Shown: positions 7,376 through 8,549 of the stretch, piece after piece
Layout of the letters: each line of letters starts with the position of its first letter
How positions within the stretch are numbered: the first letter of the stretch is position 1
Assembly (NCBI GenBank): GCA_949118805.1
Contig: CASAUJ010000050.1
Span: forward strand, 1 to 8,549
Length of the DNA stretch: 8,549 nucleotides
Direction of reading: 5' to 3'
From: an uncultured Clostridia bacterium
GTDB lineage: Bacteria > Bacillota > Clostridia > TANB77 > CAG-508
Made by a program: the position numbers and the translations under genes
Notes under the pieces: model-generated
The model's database searches: none
Told to the model about the DNA's origin: nothing
What the model saw: the letters and a program-made list of their open reading frames with translations, nothing else

Positions 7376-8029
7376 ATGTGTACACAATTAGCAAAAGAGC
7401 TAAAAATGCGGAGGGGATATGCAGATGTAGTGTATTTCTTCAAAACAGCAAATGTCCGCAGAGATGTGATAGGGTGTGAGTTTTTAGAAATTGCAACCAT
7501 GTACTATCTGAAAGATCCCAGTTTAGAGCCGGAGGAGATCCTTAAATTTGTTGCAGAAAATGCGACAAGAGGACACTTTGACGAAAAGGATTGCTTAAAT
7601 GAAATGAAGAAAGCGATTGAAACAATTCATGTAAGCAATTTTAGAAAATTGGACAAAGACAATGCTGTGTTTGATTTCATTGAGAATGCTGCAACTGAAA
7701 TCCGGCTGAGGAGTCTTCTGGAAATAAGAAGATGGGGAGAAAACCTTACAGCAATTACAGAGAAAACCATGACAGTTTTTTGTACTGTAACAATCCAGAG
7801 AATAGCTGAACCTAAAGTATCTTTTCAGAATTTATTGAGGTGTTTAGCTAACGAATGTCAGTCAGAATATGATGAGTTGGTATTGGAACTCTATAAGGTG
7901 GTAAGGAATCAACCGTATGCAAGTAGTGTGAAGGGAAAATCAGAAGAAGAAATCCTGAAAATGATGGCACAGGATGTGGAATATTTTGTTTCACTTGCTA
8001 TCAAAAATTTAAACCAAATGATTTTCTAA
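7376..8029 (+). CDS. Hypothetical protein, 217 aa, possibly Spo0A C-terminal-like
   Basis: A soluble, mostly helical protein that I do not firmly recognise. No signal peptide or membrane segment is visible, and it has six cysteines (2, 34, 73, 136, 156, 161). Residues 33-84, from GCEFLEIATMYYLKDPSL to a closing KKAIETI, recall the DNA-binding C-terminal domain of Spo0A (a GYxYLxxA opening, an AIE-type last helix). The match is loose and the recognition helix is not clearly conserved. It could be a regulator of that type or an unrelated helical protein. The start has an excellent RBS, AAAGGAGG, 11 bases upstream. It is a monocistronic unit with its own promoter and terminator. Hand-counted G+C over 7381-7980 is about 38%, while sampled recG lines average around 28-30%. 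It also holds the only two CGG codons (R12, R110) inside an uninterrupted gene here, which suggests a different history from its neighbours. Confidence 0.85.
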   Translation: MCTQLAKELKMRRGYADVVYFFKTANVRRDVIGCEFLEIATMYYLKDPSLEPEEILKFVAENATRGHFDEKDCLNEMKKAIETIHVSNFRKLDKDNAVFDFIENAATEIRLRSLLEIRRWGENLTAITEKTMTVFCTVTIQRIAEPKVSFQNLLRCLANECQSEYDELVLELYKVVRNQPYASSVKGKSEEEILKMMAQDVEYFVSLAIKNLNQMIF

Positions 8030-8049
8030 AGTTTTAGTTTTTTTGTTTG

Positions 8050-8083
8050 AAAAGGGCACCTTTGCAGGTGCTCTTTTCGTTTG
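8050..8083 (+). terminator. Strong intrinsic terminator
   Basis: AAAAGGGCACCT at 8050-8061 pairs over twelve bases with AGGTGCTCTTTT at 8066-8077 (one G-T wobble) around the tetraloop TTGC, and the T-rich TTTTCGTTT follows. It lies about 20 bases after the stop of the 217-aa gene and should end that transcript. It is the most stable hairpin in the window. Confidence 0.92.
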
Positions 8084-8093
8084 GTTTAATTAC

Positions 8094-8122
8094 TTGACTT
8101 TTTAAATAGAAAATAGTATGAT
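8094..8122 (+). promoter_or_regulatory. Promoter of the small membrane protein gene
   Basis: TTGACT at 8094-8099 and TATGAT at 8117-8122 are separated by 17 bases; each box has one mismatch to consensus. It follows the terminator directly, giving the small gene independent transcription from about 8129. An RBS, AAAAGGA, near 8137-8143 serves the ATG at 8154. Confidence 0.8.
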
Positions 8123-8153
8123 TAAAAGGTAAGTAGAAAAGGATGTTGATAGA

Positions 8154-8343
8154 ATGTTACAAGTGATAGGACGATTAATAGGGGTAATAATAGTTTTGTT
8201 AGGAATTATTTTAATTTATGATGCACGAATTATAACCAAAAGATTTTTTAGTTTTGGGGATCAAAATGATGCTACTCAACGGATTGAAAATTCTTGGATT
8301 TTTTATAACAATTTTGGGTGGATTGATTACATATTTTGTATGA
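8154..8343 (+). CDS. Small two-helix membrane protein with apparent +1 frameshift
   Basis: The frame from ATG 8154 begins MLQVIGRLIGVIIVLLGIIL, a clear membrane helix, then a short loop IYDARIITKRFFSFGDQNDAT. Read straight on, it continues to a TAG at 8370-8372 (72 residues) with a less regular tail. Shifting +1 at CGG 8280-8282 gives GLKILGFFITILGGLITYFV and a TGA at 8341-8343, a compact second helix with glycine spacing typical of helix packing. I favour the shifted reading (about 62 residues), which also fits my recollection of short Clostridia proteins with a FGDQN loop followed by a GLKILGF-type helix; that recollection is unverified. Function is unknown. If the unshifted reading is right, the gene ends at 8372. 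From there to the tRNA promoter at 8427 I see only A-rich spacer with no clear terminator. Confidence 0.6.
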
Positions 8344-8426
8344 TTTTAGCTATTAGAAAGAGCCAAAAGTAGTGATAATTATTTTAAAAAAAGAAAACAA
8401 AAAGCTTAAAAAATAAAGAAAATGAC

Positions 8427-8456
8427 TTGACAATGGAAATGGAAATATGCTATGAT
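8427..8456 (+). promoter_or_regulatory. Promoter of tRNA-Leu
   Basis: A perfect TTGACA at 8427-8432 and TATGAT at 8451-8456 with an 18-base spacer; TGC directly before the -10 makes it an extended -10 promoter. The start would be near 8463, about 16 bases before the mature tRNA. The strength suits a stable RNA gene or cluster. Confidence 0.88.
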
Positions 8457-8478
8457 AACTATTGTTAATTAGATATAT

Positions 8479-8549
8479 GCGGATGTGGCGGAATTGGTAG
8501 ACGCGCTGGTCTTAGGAACCAGTGTCAACGACGTGGGGGTTCGAGTCCC
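8479..8549 (+). tRNA. tRNA-Leu (anticodon UAG), truncated by the window end
   Basis: The 5' acceptor strand GCGGATG, the D-arm with GGTAGAC, and the anticodon stem CTGGT/ACCAG around the loop CTTAGGA give anticodon TAG, which reads CUA-type leucine codons. A long variable arm (GTGTCAACGACG region) confirms a class II tRNA as expected for leucine, and the T-loop GTTCGAG is present. The 3' acceptor strand lies beyond the window, so whether CCA is encoded cannot be seen. Confidence 0.95.

Noticed and set aside
1..8549. CRISPR array, insertion sequence or attachment site
   Set aside because: No regularly spaced direct repeats, transposase or integrase sequence, or terminal repeats with target duplication were seen. 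The tRNA at the end could be an integration target, but its 3' end lies outside the window.

Overview
The window comes from a low-G+C Firmicute, most likely an anaerobic Clostridia-type bacterium. The support is A/T-rich coding sequence, GGAG-type ribosome binding sites, TTGACA/TATAAT-type promoters, and the family resemblance of LysS, TsaD and RecG. The exact genus cannot be read from the sequence. Every supported gene is on the + strand.

Layout. A terminator hairpin (84-110) closes an unseen upstream unit. A promoter then drives lysS (196-1704, lysyl-tRNA synthetase), followed closely by a maltose/galactoside-type O-acetyltransferase (1734-2318). Positions 2319-2682 hold no intact gene. They contain a 76-codon frame interrupted only by two TGA codons (2324-2554) and two inverted repeats. 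A tightly packed housekeeping run follows: an M50 site-2 protease-like membrane protein (2683-3423), tsaD (3454-4456, t6A tRNA modification, with a +1 frameshift near its start), a metallophosphoesterase (4478-5188) and recG (5236-7278). After recG comes a free-standing unit with its own promoter and strong terminator: an unrecognised 217-aa protein (7376-8029) whose G+C is clearly above that of its neighbours. Next is a small two-helix membrane protein (8154-8343) with its own promoter and an apparent +1 frameshift. The window ends inside a tRNA-Leu(UAG) gene with a near-consensus promoter.

Translation and tRNA function recur: lysS charges tRNA-Lys, tsaD modifies ANN-decoding tRNAs, and the window ends with a tRNA. 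RecG provides fork and recombination repair. The rest are membrane or enzyme functions of unassigned substrate.

Most worth checking: two separate genes appear out of frame by one extra base, and both breaks lie at the sequence ACT-NNN-CGG-A, where removing one base restores a GGA glycine codon. CGG is otherwise absent as an in-frame codon from the intact conserved genes here and occurs only in the atypical 217-aa gene. This may be assembly error or coincidence, or it may be something about CGG decoding. The other oddity is the short frame broken only by TGA, in a stretch where no intact gene ends in TGA and intact genes spell tryptophan TGG.
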